Below are positions 23,776 to 35,200 of a stretch of DNA of 64,000 bases, one piece after another. This DNA is from Plotosus lineatus. Its lineage: Eukaryota > Chordata > Actinopteri > Siluriformes > Plotosidae. The position numbers and the translations under genes are program-made. Position 1 is the stretch's first letter. Every line of letters starts with the position of its first letter. The notes beneath the pieces are model-generated. The model did no database searches and was not told the DNA's origin. It saw only the letters and a program-made list of their open reading frames with translations. The stretch is from positions 11,916,419 through 11,980,418 of the forward strand of contig CM045750.1 of NCBI GenBank assembly GCA_024760905.1. Reading direction: 5' to 3'.

Positions 23776-24153
23776 TATGTACATATACATATGTATATAT
23801 ATCAGTTCATTTTCTGTAATCGCTTAATCCTAATTAGGGTCGTGGGGAGACTGGCGCCCATCCCAGCCGACTCCGAGTGTGGGCAGAGTACACCCTGGAC
23901 AGCTCGCCAGGCCATTGCAGGGTGGAAACACGCCGACGGCTTTGCAGCCGACTCTCGTTGAAAGTCAGCAATGGTTCTTTTACATGCCTCACACCATACA
24001 CAGTGAGTGACATGGCCGGCCTTGGATAACCTACTTGGTTGCACTTGGGGGTGGGGGGGCAGTAACAATCTTGTGGAGAGTGGGACTCGAACCCCCAACC
24101 TTTGGATCAGCAATCCAACGCCCTATACCACTAGGCCACCACTACCCCTACAC

Positions 24154-24226
<73 letters not shown>

Positions 24227-27200
24227 TGTATACAGGGTTCCCTCACTTTCCCCAGTTGATGGGGACTGAGACCCCCCCCGACTGCTGATTTCCGCGAAGT
24301 AGGATCGACCCTCCTGACTGACGTATACATACATATATATATGTATATAATATCAATAAATACATATTCAACGCGAGAAATGCTTATGATAATTAAACAT
24401 TCAAAAATAATGCATAAGATGTAAATAAAATATAAATACACACACATACATTTCGACATATACACAACTCACATGATCATAGTTCCAATTTGCCCTGGTT
24501 GTATTCTGATGTTACATCAGAAAACAACAGAGATCATTATAGAATTTCAGGGGAAACTTCAGGAAAGATGGAAATATTTTGGAAGTGTTGAAAAATTTGC
24601 TGAGATCTTTTTTGTGTGTTCAAAGTACATCAGGAGAATATCAGAAAAGTTTATACATTGATTCACATTGGAAGTGATCAGTGATTTTGAAAAAAATATG
24701 AGCAACACCAGGAGAGAACTGAAATGTTAGAAGAAGAAAAAACATTTTTGTGTCTAAATCTGAGGAGTAATGTTCGGTTCTGTTTAAGGAGTCCAACAGC
24801 ATGAAAGTAAGATTGTATATGGTCGGGTAAATATACACTTATGACACAGATTCTTGGCTGAGTAAGAGCTTTTAGTTTCGAAACAGTGGTTTAGGTGCTT
24901 ACACGTACCCTGCTCGGCCTTTGAAACCACCTTGGACATCATGGCACGCATGACAGGAAATGGCATGATTGCCAGGAGCATGGGAATCCTCACTAAAGAA
25001 AATCAAATCCACAAGTTATAGCAGCAAATTGTTTATAAAATTTACCATGTATAAATCTGCAGAAATCATAGAGGAGCACAATTAAAGTGTGTAAGAGGTG
25101 ATCTTATTGAGCGAAACATTCACAGAAAGGTTTAGGTGTGATGCTGCTGATAATCTCCATCGTGCATCTCCCTGGAGCTCCCTAGAGCTCTCAATGATCC
25201 CTGTGTAGACCTTTTTGGGAATTACACCACTAGAATGAACACAAACAGCCTGAATAACATGAAGTGACAGTGAAATAACTACAGATGACCCAATAAAAAC
25301 CTCCCAGATTAAAAAGTAATTTTAAAAAACCTTTGAAGATAATCTAACTATTATTTTCATACGTAGAACTGCAGCTCTGGTTCCAGTAGCTGTTCGTGTA
25401 TTAAAAGTATTCTGGCAGTTTTCTCACAATACTGATGATTATTTGTATTAAAATTTAATATTTCAAAATAATTAGTTGTGTTGTCAATAATTTAATCCTT
25501 TAATATTAGAAAATTCAACAATACATAAGATATTATATACACTATACACACATCTACTGAACTTAAAAACACAAATCTAACTGATTCAACAACAGGTTTG
25601 TTTAATAATTTACTTGGACTTCAGGGAACCATTTTGCACAACCTGTGGGTCACGCAGCTCATTTTCAGCTGAACCAACTTTGGGTCACTAGAGTCATTTA
25701 CCCGGGAACTATAAACCGGTTCCCCAAATCTTTGAAATGTCGAGGCCTGCATGGGTATATACCAAGGGTGCAATGAAAGAATTAGAGTGATCCACACAGA
25801 AAACTGACCTTAACTGGAATGAACATCTTTGGAATTAATTGTATCATCACCTACATGTCAGGGCCACCTCAGCTGACGTCATTACGAAATCTAAGCTTTT
25901 CCAGAAAAGTTGAGCATATTATTTTAGCAACAAAAAAACAAAAAAACAAAAAAAAAAAAAAAAAAGGGGGGGGGGTAACGTGCTACCTGATGATGCCCAT
26001 TGATTTGGAAGGAACACACACTGGTGTGATTGAAAGGCGTCCACATACTTTTGGCTATAGTGCATATTTCATGTTTCAGGCTCAAGCTTAAATCCTGGAT
26101 GGTTTGTAGGGTAATTTAAGCATGCAGGAACAGCACCTGACTCAAATCAATATGTAAATGGAAGCATATTTAAGAGAGAAAAAAACAAGCACACAAGACT
26201 TTGAGAGATAAAATTTTAAATCTATATGAGTTTCAAGCACGTTGACTGACCGCTGATAAGCATTTTACTCCTGTTTGACTATAAACTGAACCTAGCTGAT
26301 TTTTTTCTGGTTCAAGAAGGAAGTGATGGAGAAAAATCAACAACGTAGAGATTAGTTATTTATTTAAATGGCATGGCAGTGTATTGATTAGGACATCTGC
26401 CTCACAAAAAAAAAAAAAAAAAAAAAGTCCCGTTTCAGTATGGTGTTTTCATCCAGGTACCCCGGTTTCCTCCCACAGTCCAAAGACATGCAATTTAAGA
26501 CAACTGTCTATTCCAAATTTGCCCTAGGTGTGGATGTGAGTGTGAGTAGTTGTGTGTTGGCCCTGCAGTGGTCTGGCTAGCTGTTCAGGGTGTACCCTGC
26601 CTTCACCCAGTGACAGCTGAGATAGGCTCCAGCTTTCCTGAGACCCTAACAAGATTGAGCGGTTCAACAAATAAGTGAGAGTGAGTGATTTTTTTTTTTT
26701 TGAGTCACGTTATGCTTGTTGAGTTTGGGCAAGTTACTGTACAGATAAATTAATATTCATTTACACTCATACTTCTCTGCCTTCGCTTTCATTTTTCCAG
26801 ATGTAAGAGGAAATTTATTCATATGCTGGTGTGCAGTTCTTCTGATAAGGCTTCTCTCGCGTATCTTCGAATGTACTCGACGTATTCTACACAAAGAAAC
26901 TGAAATTCTATAATATAGGACAGGAATCCCTCACTTTCTGCGGTTAATTGGGACCGAGATCCCCACGCAACCATCAAAATCCGCGAAGTAGGATCACCAC
27001 CAACACCATCACCAACCCTCACCACCCCGACTGACATACTGTATATGTGTATATAATATCAATAAATACATATTCAATGCTATAAATGCTTATAATAATT
27101 AAACATTCAAAAATAATGCATAAGATGTAAATATAATATAAATACACACATACAGACGCACGCACTCGTGCACACACACACACAGATGTGCACCTCTCAA

Positions 27201-28199
27201 AAATGTAACAAGTTTTGATATAAGATTTTCAGTTGTCTTTTTTGGTTTTGTTTGCATAATTGGCCTTGTTTTTGTGGCTTTTTTTTTTTACTTTTTCCCC
27301 TATTCTTATTTAATTTCCTTATTTTTTAATTCGCTGAATATTAACAAAAAAAAAAAATGCGATGCACTGAAGCCACATGAATTGAAGCACGAAGTAGCGA
27401 GAGATCCCTGGATTCGATCAATACATAGCATATAATATCATATTCGATCTTGAGAAGCACGGTAGCACAGGTGCACATTCATGGGAAGGTACATGTTCAT
27501 CTCACAGCAAGAAGGTCCTAGGTTCGATTTCTGGGCTCGGGCATTTCTGTGTGGAGTCTGCATGTTCTCTCCATGTTTTGTTTGGGTTTCCTTTGTGGAC
27601 TTCGGTTTCCTTCCACCATCCAAAAACATGTACAGTTTGTTTAAAAACTGCCTGTTTTTATTAGTGTGAATGTGAACAGTCGTGTAAGTGTTGGCCCTGC
27701 GATGGCCTGCGACCTCTTAAGGGTGTACCATGGTGATGGGGGCCAGCCACCCAGTGACCCTAATTAGGTTCAAGCATCTTAGAAAATGAATGAATGGATG
27801 AATACATATTGTGTTTCAGTCAGTCATTTACTTGCACCGAACCACATAATCCTATCAGTTGGGTCGTGGGGAGGCTGAAACCTATCTCAGCAGACACAGA
27901 GCAAAAGCGGGACCCGCCCTGACCAGTACGCCAGACTATCACAGGGAAACACACACAACCATTTGCATTCACACTAATTTGGAACAACCAGTTAGACAAA
28001 TTGTCTGTTACACATCGTCCCAGGTGAGACTATCGATAGGAATGGCCGTGTACGTACTCCACTCTGATGACCTGGTAAGCTGTTCAGGGTACAACCCTCT
28101 TTTACCCAGAGTCAGCTATGACAGGCTCCACCTCACAAAATTGAATATGCGAATGATTCGCTGTGGCGACCCCTGAGAAAAAGGGAATAACCAAAAGGA

Positions 28200-28251
<52 letters not shown>

Positions 28252-30521
28252 TTGTCCACGGTCCATGGGTGTGTGTTCAGGATATAAGGAGATCATTACA
28301 AGCTCAACTTGTTCAAATTACACAGAGGGTGTGTGTGTGTGTCCAAAGACTCGGAAAAGAGAAGTTCTACAATTCAAAATTTCTACACAAATGATATAAC
28401 AACTAACGCCATGATCATCATCATCATCATAATCACATCTTATTCCCATAGGGTAGTGTAGCAATTAGTCTCTTCTTGAGAAGATTAACCGGGACGCGAC
28501 GGGAACGCTTGCTACTTGTCCCCAGAAACACGCTGACGGCTTTGCAGCCTACTCTTTACGAAAGTCAGCAATGGTTCTTTTACATGCCTCATAGACAGTA
28601 AGAGACATGGCTGCCTTTGATAACCCAGTTAGCTGCACTGGGGGGGGGGGGGGGGGGGGGGGACAGTCAAAACCCTGTGGGGACTCAAACCCAACCTTAG
28701 GATCAGCGATCCTGCGCCCTATCCACTAGACCACCACTGCCCAATGCCAATGCCATGATAGTAGTCATGTTATTAGTAGTATTACCGTAAACACAGCATT
28801 CAGGTAGCATCACATAGCCCAACATCACACCCTATTTTACAACAATTTATTTTCCTTTCAGCTTTTTCCCTTTATCAGGGGTTGCCGCAGCGAGTCATTT
28901 GATTCGCACGTTTGATTTGGGATAGGTTTTTACGTCGGATGCCCTTCCTGACACAACCCTTTAGCAAGGGACAGAAACACGCTGACGGCTATGCAGCTCC
29001 TCTTGTCAAAAGTCAGCAATGGTTCTTTTACATGAACCTCCCACCATAGACAGTGAGATACATGGCCCGCCTTTGATAACCCAGTTAGCGGCACTGGGCA
29101 GGGGGGACAAGCTTGTGAAGAGTGGGACTCGAACCTCCAACCTTAGGATCAGCAATCCAGTGCCCTTTACCACCAGGCCACCACTGCCCCTTGTATTATA
29201 CAACAACAAGGATCTAATATTACACCAGCTGGTACCACGTCAAAGATCATTGAACACGTGACTTGTTTGTATAAATGTGTCTGCCAAAAAAATACATCTA
29301 CAAAAAAAAAAAAAAAAAAAGTTTTTTTCTATTGTCACCCTGTTTAAAAGTGTGTAGGCATTAACAGATACTGTAATAAATTTACTGCAAAGTTTACCAA
29401 GAAACATCAGAAGCGTGGTCTTGATGAAGGTCATCATCACCAGACCTATTAAGACCGACAACATCCCAGTGAAGATGATGGTTGTGTCAGAGACGCAGCG
29501 TGACATCACGTACACACCAACAAAGCTGGTGACAAACACAGCTGTAGACAGTGCTGAGCCATAGCCAATGAGGATCTCGTTCCAGCACAGCGGTTCGTTC
29601 AGCTCATAAAGTGTGACCACACTCAGGCTTCCAAAGTTCACAAAGCTGAATGAGCAGAAGATTATGATCAAGAGTGTGACGAGGCAATTCCTTTGCCTGC
29701 TTCCCTTCGCAAAGAGCTGGTAGATCCCAAGGGTAAGTTTTTGTAATGAATTAGTGTTCGGCTCAGCATAAGCCACACTGTCAATCATCCTGCTCTCCTC
29801 CAAAATAAACACTGCGTAAACCAGATTAAGCAGATGGAACAGGGCGGCGGTGAAAAAGGGCCAATTAAATCCGGCAGCATGCATAAAGTAGCCACTGGAG
29901 ATTAAGGCCACGCCGGAGAGAAGCCCAAGCATCATATCCAGCCCAGCCATGCGTAGCATCTTCTGCTGTCCATCTTCAAATAAGTCAGCCACATATGAGA
30001 AGCACCCACCCAGGAGAGTTCCAATTCCACCGAAGAAGGAGGTCACTATATTAGCTGCAATTAGCAGGTAGAGGTTGAGTTCAAAAATGGACACTGCGAG
30101 GAAGCACAAGCAGTAGAGCAGGGAGCCTATAAGAGGGAGAACGATGGCAATTTTACGTCCACGCTGATCACTATAAGCCACCAAAACAAGGGTCGCCAGG
30201 AGATTGGGAATCATGGAGAAAAGTTCTGAGTACATGGAGAAGAGCGAGGCTGCTTTCTGGACTTCCTGAGGAAATAAAAAAATAATAAAAATAAAAATAC
30301 AGCAGATGAAAAACAAATAACAAAAAGGAAACTGCTAAAACCTTCCTGGGGGAAAATACACGAGATAGAAAGTGGTACAGCTGCAAACCAACCTCAAAGG
30401 TGTCAGAGCGCATGACGAAGAGAGCAAATGGAAAGAGGAAGAAAAAAAGAGAAGTTGGAAGAAGAGATAAATATAATTTGGCATAAGAACGATAATTTAA
30501 TAAAGGTCACACCAAATCATT

Positions 30522-30552
<31 letters not shown>

Positions 30553-30971
30553 ACTTTTTAAAGGAATAATCCCCAATGTATGATGTGAATAACAACTTTA
30601 ATTAATGATTATAATTACAATAAAAGTGGATTTTCTTGTGCTTAAGATTTACACACAAATATGTTTGTGCAAGAGTTTTTTTTTTTTGCTGTCAATGAAA
30701 CATGTTGCCAATTTAAAAACATTCACAACTACACTTTCTGTGTTATAATGAGGATTCACTGATTCTCAGACCAAACACAAACCTCAGCCTGGTTGGAATG
30801 GTTGCTGCTGTTGGTGTTGCACTGTGCTGAAGCGCCAGTTCCTAGGTAGGAAGTGTTGGTGATCTGCTGCCACAGACTGCGGTACACATACTGCTGTATC
30901 AGAGGATACACCAGAAAGCAGGCAAACGCATACACAGCCACCACCGGCTCCACCCAGTACAAACCCTTCAT
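23376..30971 (-). CDS. slc46a3-like: SLC46A3-like major facilitator transporter, five coding pieces, 3' end uncertain
   Basis: A multipass membrane transporter of the SLC46 family. SLC46A3 is known as a lysosomal, proton-coupled carrier in mammals; location and substrate here are inferred. Coding exons on the minus strand: 30971-30783 (63 codons from MKGLYWVEP, phase 0), 30265-29398, 24992-24909 and 23532-23376, all with GT-AG sites and matching phases (0, 1, 1). Exon 1 holds TM1 and a luminal loop with N-glycosylation sequons (NTS, NSS, NHS). The large exon holds the MFS loop motif SDQRGRK and most helices, including YELNEPLCWNEILIGYGSAL. The next two give SKVVSKAEQG and FNSIYAATVSWFPGFSFLL. 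About 432 residues are identified against about 461 in human SLC46A3. The last exon ends in phase 2 before GTAAGC, so a small terminal exon is missing or a TAA is read directly. SLC46A1/A2 fit less well. Confidence 0.85.
23731..23773. repeat. (CA)n microsatellite
   Basis: About 20 CA units in the intron between the third and fourth recognised SLC46A3-like exons. Confidence 0.95.
23801..24149 (-). repeat. SINE S1 copy in an SLC46A3-like intron
   Basis: Near-complete minus-strand copy, same strand as the host gene, from the TCCTAATTAGGGTCGTGGGG tail to the head complement. Confidence 0.85.
24164..24225. repeat. (TA)n-rich microsatellite
   Basis: TA and CATA repeats. The Tyr/Ile-rich ORFs on both strands derive from it. 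Confidence 0.95.
24233..24465. mobile_element. Tigger-like MITE fragment
   Basis: Starts with CAGGGTTCCCTCACTTTCC and continues with a GGGGACTGAGACCC / CCGCGAAGTAGGATC block. A segment (ATATAATATCAATAAATACA onward) is shared with the element at 26921-27410. The right terminus is missing. Confidence 0.65.
24466..24908. other. SLC46A3-like intron sequence
   Basis: AT-rich intron DNA immediately downstream (minus strand) of the 24992-24909 exon. No element was recognised. Confidence 0.5.
25000..25770. other. SLC46A3-like intron, nothing recognised
   Basis: First part of the roughly 4.4-kb intron between the exons at 29398 and 24992. AT-rich with no coding signal. Confidence 0.5.
25780..26066 (+). 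mobile_element. Tc1-like transposon 3' end fragment
   Basis: The end reads GATGCCCATTGATTTGGAA, then GGCGTCCACATACTTTTGGC and TATAGTG, which is the classic right end of fish Tc1-like elements. The upstream part resembles the degraded C-terminus of the transposase gene. An A/G homopolymer (about 25946-25976) interrupts it. Confidence 0.7.
26362..26685 (+). repeat. SINE S2 copy
   Basis: GGCATGGCAGTGTATTGATTAGG head with a poly(A) interruption, followed by the GTACCCCGGTTTCCTCCCAC block and CCCTAGGTGTGGATGTGAG. Confidence 0.7.
26921..27410. mobile_element. Tigger-like MITE
   Basis: The left terminus CAGGAATCCCTCACTTTCTG and the right terminus CGAAGTAGCGAGAGATCCCTG are imperfect inverted repeats. 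The interior has GGGACCGAGATCCCC and the AT-rich block shared with 24233-24465. No transposase remains. Confidence 0.65.
27452..27800 (+). repeat. SINE S2 copy
   Basis: AGAAGCACGGTAGCACAGG head, AAGGTCCTAGGTTCGATTTC, TGTGTGGAGTCTGCATGTTC and a tail ending ATGAATGAATGG. Confidence 0.75.
28138..28204 (+). repeat. RTE/SINE 3' tail fragment
   Basis: GCGAATGATTCGCTGTGGCG then ACCCCTGAGAAAAAGGG: the RTE-derived 3' tail without its head, ending at a (GT)n tract. Confidence 0.7.
28204..28249. repeat. (GT)n microsatellite
   Basis: About 22 GT units in an SLC46A3-like intron. Confidence 0.95.
28523..28742 (-). repeat. SINE S1 copy with poly(G) tract
   Basis: Minus-strand S1 core and head, interrupted by a run of about 22 G (28641-28662) where the family normally has 6-8. 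Confidence 0.8.
28853..29190 (-). repeat. SINE S1 copy, full length with RTE-type tail
   Basis: On the minus strand: head, core, then GACAGAAACACGCTGACGG complement and the RTE-derived tail (GTCGGATGCCCTTCC and GGTTGCCGCAGCG on the plus strand). One of the best complete copies of the composite SINE. Confidence 0.85.
30272..30782. other. SLC46A3-like intron 1 (coding part)
   Basis: Intron between the 63-codon first coding exon and the large exon. It contains a (CA)n tract at about 30531-30553 and no other recognised feature. Confidence 0.7.
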
Positions 30972-31038
30972 TCTGCAAAACACTGAAAAACAAAACAGCA
31001 CACAGGATTATGTACATGCTGATGAACAAACCCACCTC

Positions 31039-31074
<36 letters not shown>
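31039..31074. repeat. Poly(A) tract
   Basis: An uninterrupted A run of about 34, directly before an S2 copy, in the 5' intron of the SLC46A3-like gene. Confidence 0.9.
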
Positions 31075-31081
<7 letters not shown>

Positions 31082-31260
31082 GCTCAAATCCCAGCCTCAA
31101 TGGTTTCTGTGTGAACTTTGCAAATTCTCCCAATGCATGTATGGGTTTTCTCCGGGTTCTCCTGTTTCCTCCCACTTTCCAAAATCATGCACAGCAAGCG
31201 ACCTGACTGTTTGAAACTATCCTTGGATGTAAATGTGCATTTCAATGATTCTATGTGTTG
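31075..31260 (+). repeat. SINE S2 fragment
   Basis: GGGCTCAAATCCCAGCCTC and TTGCAAATTCTCCCAATGC blocks of S2, head truncated. Confidence 0.65.
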
Positions 31261-31261
31261 G

Positions 31262-31470
31262 CCCCAGTGGTGGTCTAGTGGTTAGGGTGCTGGATTACTG
31301 ATCCTAAGGTTGGGGGTTCGAGTCCCCAAAAGGTTGTCACTGTCTCCCCCCCCATGTGCAGCTAACTGGGTTATCAAATGCAGGCCATGTCTCTCACTGT
31401 CTATGGTAAGAGGCATGTAAAAGAACCATTGCTGACTTTCATAAAGAGTGGGCCGCAAAGCATGTTTCTA
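31262..31470 (+). repeat. SINE S1 copy
   Basis: CCCAGTGGTGGTCTAGTGG head, TTGGGGGTTCGAGTCCCC B box and an intact core; tail lost. Confidence 0.85.
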
Positions 31471-31838
31471 CGACCTCCTCCAGGCCAAATCAGCCCAAGT
31501 CTCGCCATGAAGGCTCCCTAACGACATCCTCAGATGTTAAGGGATAAGTGAAGGAGAAGATGTGTTGTCCCTGTGTTAGTCTGGCGAGCTGTTCAGGGTG
31601 GACCCTGTAATAACCCAGTTTTGGCTGAGATAAGGCTCCCTCGACCCAAAACGAATTCAGCCTGTGAGTCAGTGAGTGGGTACATACAGAACATTATAGA
31701 AATAACATCAAAGTACAAAAGCCAGAAGCTGCAGATTACGATGCACATTCGATCTCAAATCCTCTGGTGGTGAATTATTAACACAACAGATTTAATCCCA
31801 CAGTCGTCATCAAAGTATTTGTAGTATACAAGAACAGA
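31471..31838. other. SLC46A3-like 5' intron sequence
   Basis: No recognised element apart from a short S2-tail stretch near 31565-31640. Confidence 0.5.
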
Positions 31839-31845
31839 ACTTACC

Positions 31846-32265
31846 TCCCAATTCCGTTACAGGAAACACAGGAGACGGCAGACATCTGGAACAAACTCTT
31901 GAAAGCTGTGTGCGTTCCACAAGAACTCTTTGTTTTGGTTTCGTCCTGGCATCTGATTGGACAAATCTCTTAGATCCGCCCACATTCAGAGTCAGAACCT
32001 GACCATTCACACCGGTCGTGACGCTGATTGGCTCTTATGTACCACAACGGGATTGGCTTGAATGTACCAGGATGCAAATTAGATATGTGCGTCACAAGCA
32101 TCGTTGCAACGTCATGATAACGCGGCAACTCGTTCGATTTTCATCAGAAACGTTCCATTTTATGTGTATAAATACCGAGCATCGACTCAGTCAGTCTCAA
32201 TTTGTTCTCGAGCCGCCATAACGAGCACATCGCGTCTTCTCCTGCTACAGTCATTTATTCTCCAC
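31846..32265. promoter_or_regulatory. Head-to-head promoter region, SLC46A3-like / SOX30-like copy A
   Basis: Minus side: a strong donor GTAAGT (31844-31839, minus) marks the end of a probable non-coding first exon of the SLC46A3-like gene, whose coding exon begins just after an acceptor near 30983. Plus side: the SOX30-like promoter has GATTGG (inverted CCAAT) at 32026-32031 and 32051-32056, a perfect octamer ATGCAAAT at 32072-32079, CRE-like ACGTCA near 32108, and TATAAATA at 32167-32174. The ATG is at 32266. From about 32020 onward the sequence is shared with copies C-E. The upstream half is not, so copy A alone keeps the SLC46A3-like neighbour. Confidence 0.7.
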
Positions 32266-35200
32266 ATGGAAACTGTGAGCGATCTCGCTGCACCTTCTCG
32301 TGCTCAACCCTCTCCAGTGAGTCCTTTCACTGCACTGAGCGGCGAGGTGTTCACGTGCAACAACACCCTTCCCGACCAGCCAACCAGCGTCGGAGCGGCT
32401 CCCGGGGGCGGGACCGTCACGGGGCTCTTCCCTTCAGAACGAGGTAGAATTTGATTTTGGGAATGTAGATGTTCATCATTTATTTGGAAATCGCTTCCCT
32501 GTAATAAATCAGAAAATATTTATACATGAAAAATATCATCAATATTATTACACTGAACTACGAAAGAAAGTTTTTGTGGTTTCTTTTCAAATGTAATTAT
32601 ATTGAGTATCTAGGAGAACATGCATTTCGAGCTTCGGGAGGCTAGTGCCCATTTCAGCCGAGGCCGGGCGATGGCAGGGTGCACCCTGAACAGCTCGCCA
32701 TACCGCCGGCAGCCCAGGAGCCTCTTTCCCAACGACAGCAACGGTTCCTTTCCATCCCCAGAGATCCCGGACTTCCGCTATTTTTCCAGCTAAAGTGTTT
32801 TTAATCTTGTTTTTCCCTTCAAAACATATTTGGTTCCGAAAAAAAGAACAGCAGATAAGTTCTCATTCAGTGCATTGTTGAGTGAGGTGTTGGTCGAGTT
32901 AGTGTTTTTTTAACAGCTGTGTCGCGCCACTCTAGTGTTCCGTGAGATTCAGTACAGTGTATACAGTACTATAGTCAGGTGTGCCGTGGGAAATTATCCA
33001 ATTTCACCTAATTGGTCTAAAATAATGTAATAAATACACTTCGCCTGTAGGGGGAAGCAGGTAGTTAGTTGCCTTTTACTTTGAAGTGGATGAGTGACGC
33101 TGGATGATGCAGGTGGTGGCAATGACGTGAGGAAAAACTTCTTTCACGTCATTGGGTGGTGACGATTAGCAACACACAACGGTGACCATGATGGAAAAGT
33201 TTTGGAAAAGTAAAAATACGAACTCCCAACTGGACTCCGGACAAAATTCGGACCCAGATGAAGGGCTTTGTATGAGTTTAGGTCAAAAGAAAGCAGAGAC
33301 GGTGAAGCCGAGCAAAGCCTGGAGCGCGAGGCACACCGGAAGCTGTCTGTCATTTGGATTCACGTTTACCGGAGATGAAACTCCACTGGTACCGGTGTGT
33401 TTGGTGAAAGGCTATCTAACAGTGGTGTCGTACAAAGTAAGCTTTTCAAGCCTGACTTCCATGAAAACAAGAAACCGAGAGACTGAGGAAGGTCAGAGCT
33501 GTTGAGGAAGAGCTTGGTTGTGTGTCTTCGATTCCTGTCAGGATGTCAGCTCTGTTCATCCACACAGGCCCAGGATTTACACTGAGTGACGAGAAAAAGG
33601 AAAAAAAAGACATTTCTTTGTGTTTATTTGATTCTTGTTAAAGAAATTTCGACGAAATTTAACACCACCTCAAGATTTATTTCAAAGAAAAAGTGTAACT
33701 TGGCTCAAAAAAGGTTGGAAAATAATGGAGAAGAGAAAAGACGGCGCGGGCTCCAGACAAACTCCAGCTCGCGCTTTGCTTTCTAATGCACTGAACTCGA
33801 ATATTTCATGAAAAAGACATCCTCCATAAAATGGCGAGCGGAACAATGTCGCCACTCTCGGTGTTTATTTTTCAAGATCAACATCCGGGGAATGCACTTT
33901 GGCGTCTTGGGGATGGTGAATTGATTAACTATGCGGGGGCGTGGCTTTCGCTGAAAAGGCACTGCAGAGTAAGGAAACATGGAGAGAGAGAAAAAGACAG
34001 AAAACAAAACTATAAAATGCATGGGAAGCTTTGAGGATAAAATCAGTGTTATATTATGCATATTTTTCTGATTGTTTTCCACTTTTTGTTATCATAAATT
34101 TTTTTACTTGTGAATATATAATATAAGAAATGCAGTCATTTAAACACTATTCATGATATGCTGGATAAATTATTTACAGTATTAGAATATGAACTTTCCC
34201 ACCATGCCCAGATATGAGGTACAACATCAACTTTACATCAAATGTCTCCACAATAGAATTTCCATAGGACTGTGTCTACATATTCAAAATGACTGAATCA
34301 CTGACTTGTATATACAGTTCATTCATGAAGAATGATGGTTTATATCACATGACATTTTTATGAAAGCTCAAAACTGAGATGAACTGTTCTAGATTTCAAA
34401 ATATGACATCAAATGTGTTCTGCAGCATCTGTAATTGTTAAAATGTCAATAACTTGATGGTGCCTCGTCCCCTGAAACTTCACAAGAGGCCTGATTCCCA
34501 TTGCAAACAAAAAAGAGATTCAAGACTTTTGGACAGTCTCCCTCTGTTCTGTTCAGGGTTTGATTGAAAACTCTTTGATAATAATTTTTTAACGTGATTT
34601 ATAATGTTCATTTCTCACCCACAGATGAAGCAAACGAGACCCAGTGGAAGGGGAAGAAAGGCCGCATCAAGAGACCCATGAACGCCTTTCTAATTTGGTC
34701 AAGGATTCACAGGCCCATCCTGGCAAAGGCGAATCCGACGGCAAAGAGCTCCGACATCAGTGTGGAGCTGGGGAACGAGTGGAGGAAACTCACTGAAGAC
34801 CAGAAGGAGCCCTATTACAAAGACGCCAAGAGGCTTGAAATCCTCCACAGAGAGAAGTTTCCTGGTAAGGAACATAGAATTCACAGATCATGAGGAAATT
34901 CTAGACACTAACAGATCCACCCTCAGACTGTTTGTGGTTGTTCAGTGTGTTGTTGAATTCACCTGTAAACCTTTCTTTCCTGTGATGTAGAATACAGCTT
35001 CAATCCACGTGGAGAGAAAAGGAAGCACTCTGATGGAGAGACACTTCAGGCCTCCACTGCCTCATCAGCTGTCGTGCAGAGAACCCAAAGGCGGTCTGCA
35101 CCTGATAAGATCCCTGCAGCACCGCTGAGATCCTCCATCTCACAGGACTCTGCAGGACACACCAGTCTTACATCCTCCGGTACACAGCACTTTCATTCTT

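Noticed and set aside
24131..24465. Tyr/Ile-rich ORFs on both strands
   Set aside because: Translation of TA/CATA microsatellites.
32104..32454. 116-codon ORF starting upstream of the SOX30-like start in copy A
   Set aside because: The extra N-terminal codons precede and overlap the TATA box and are not open in C-E; the downstream ATG at 32266 is kept in all copies.
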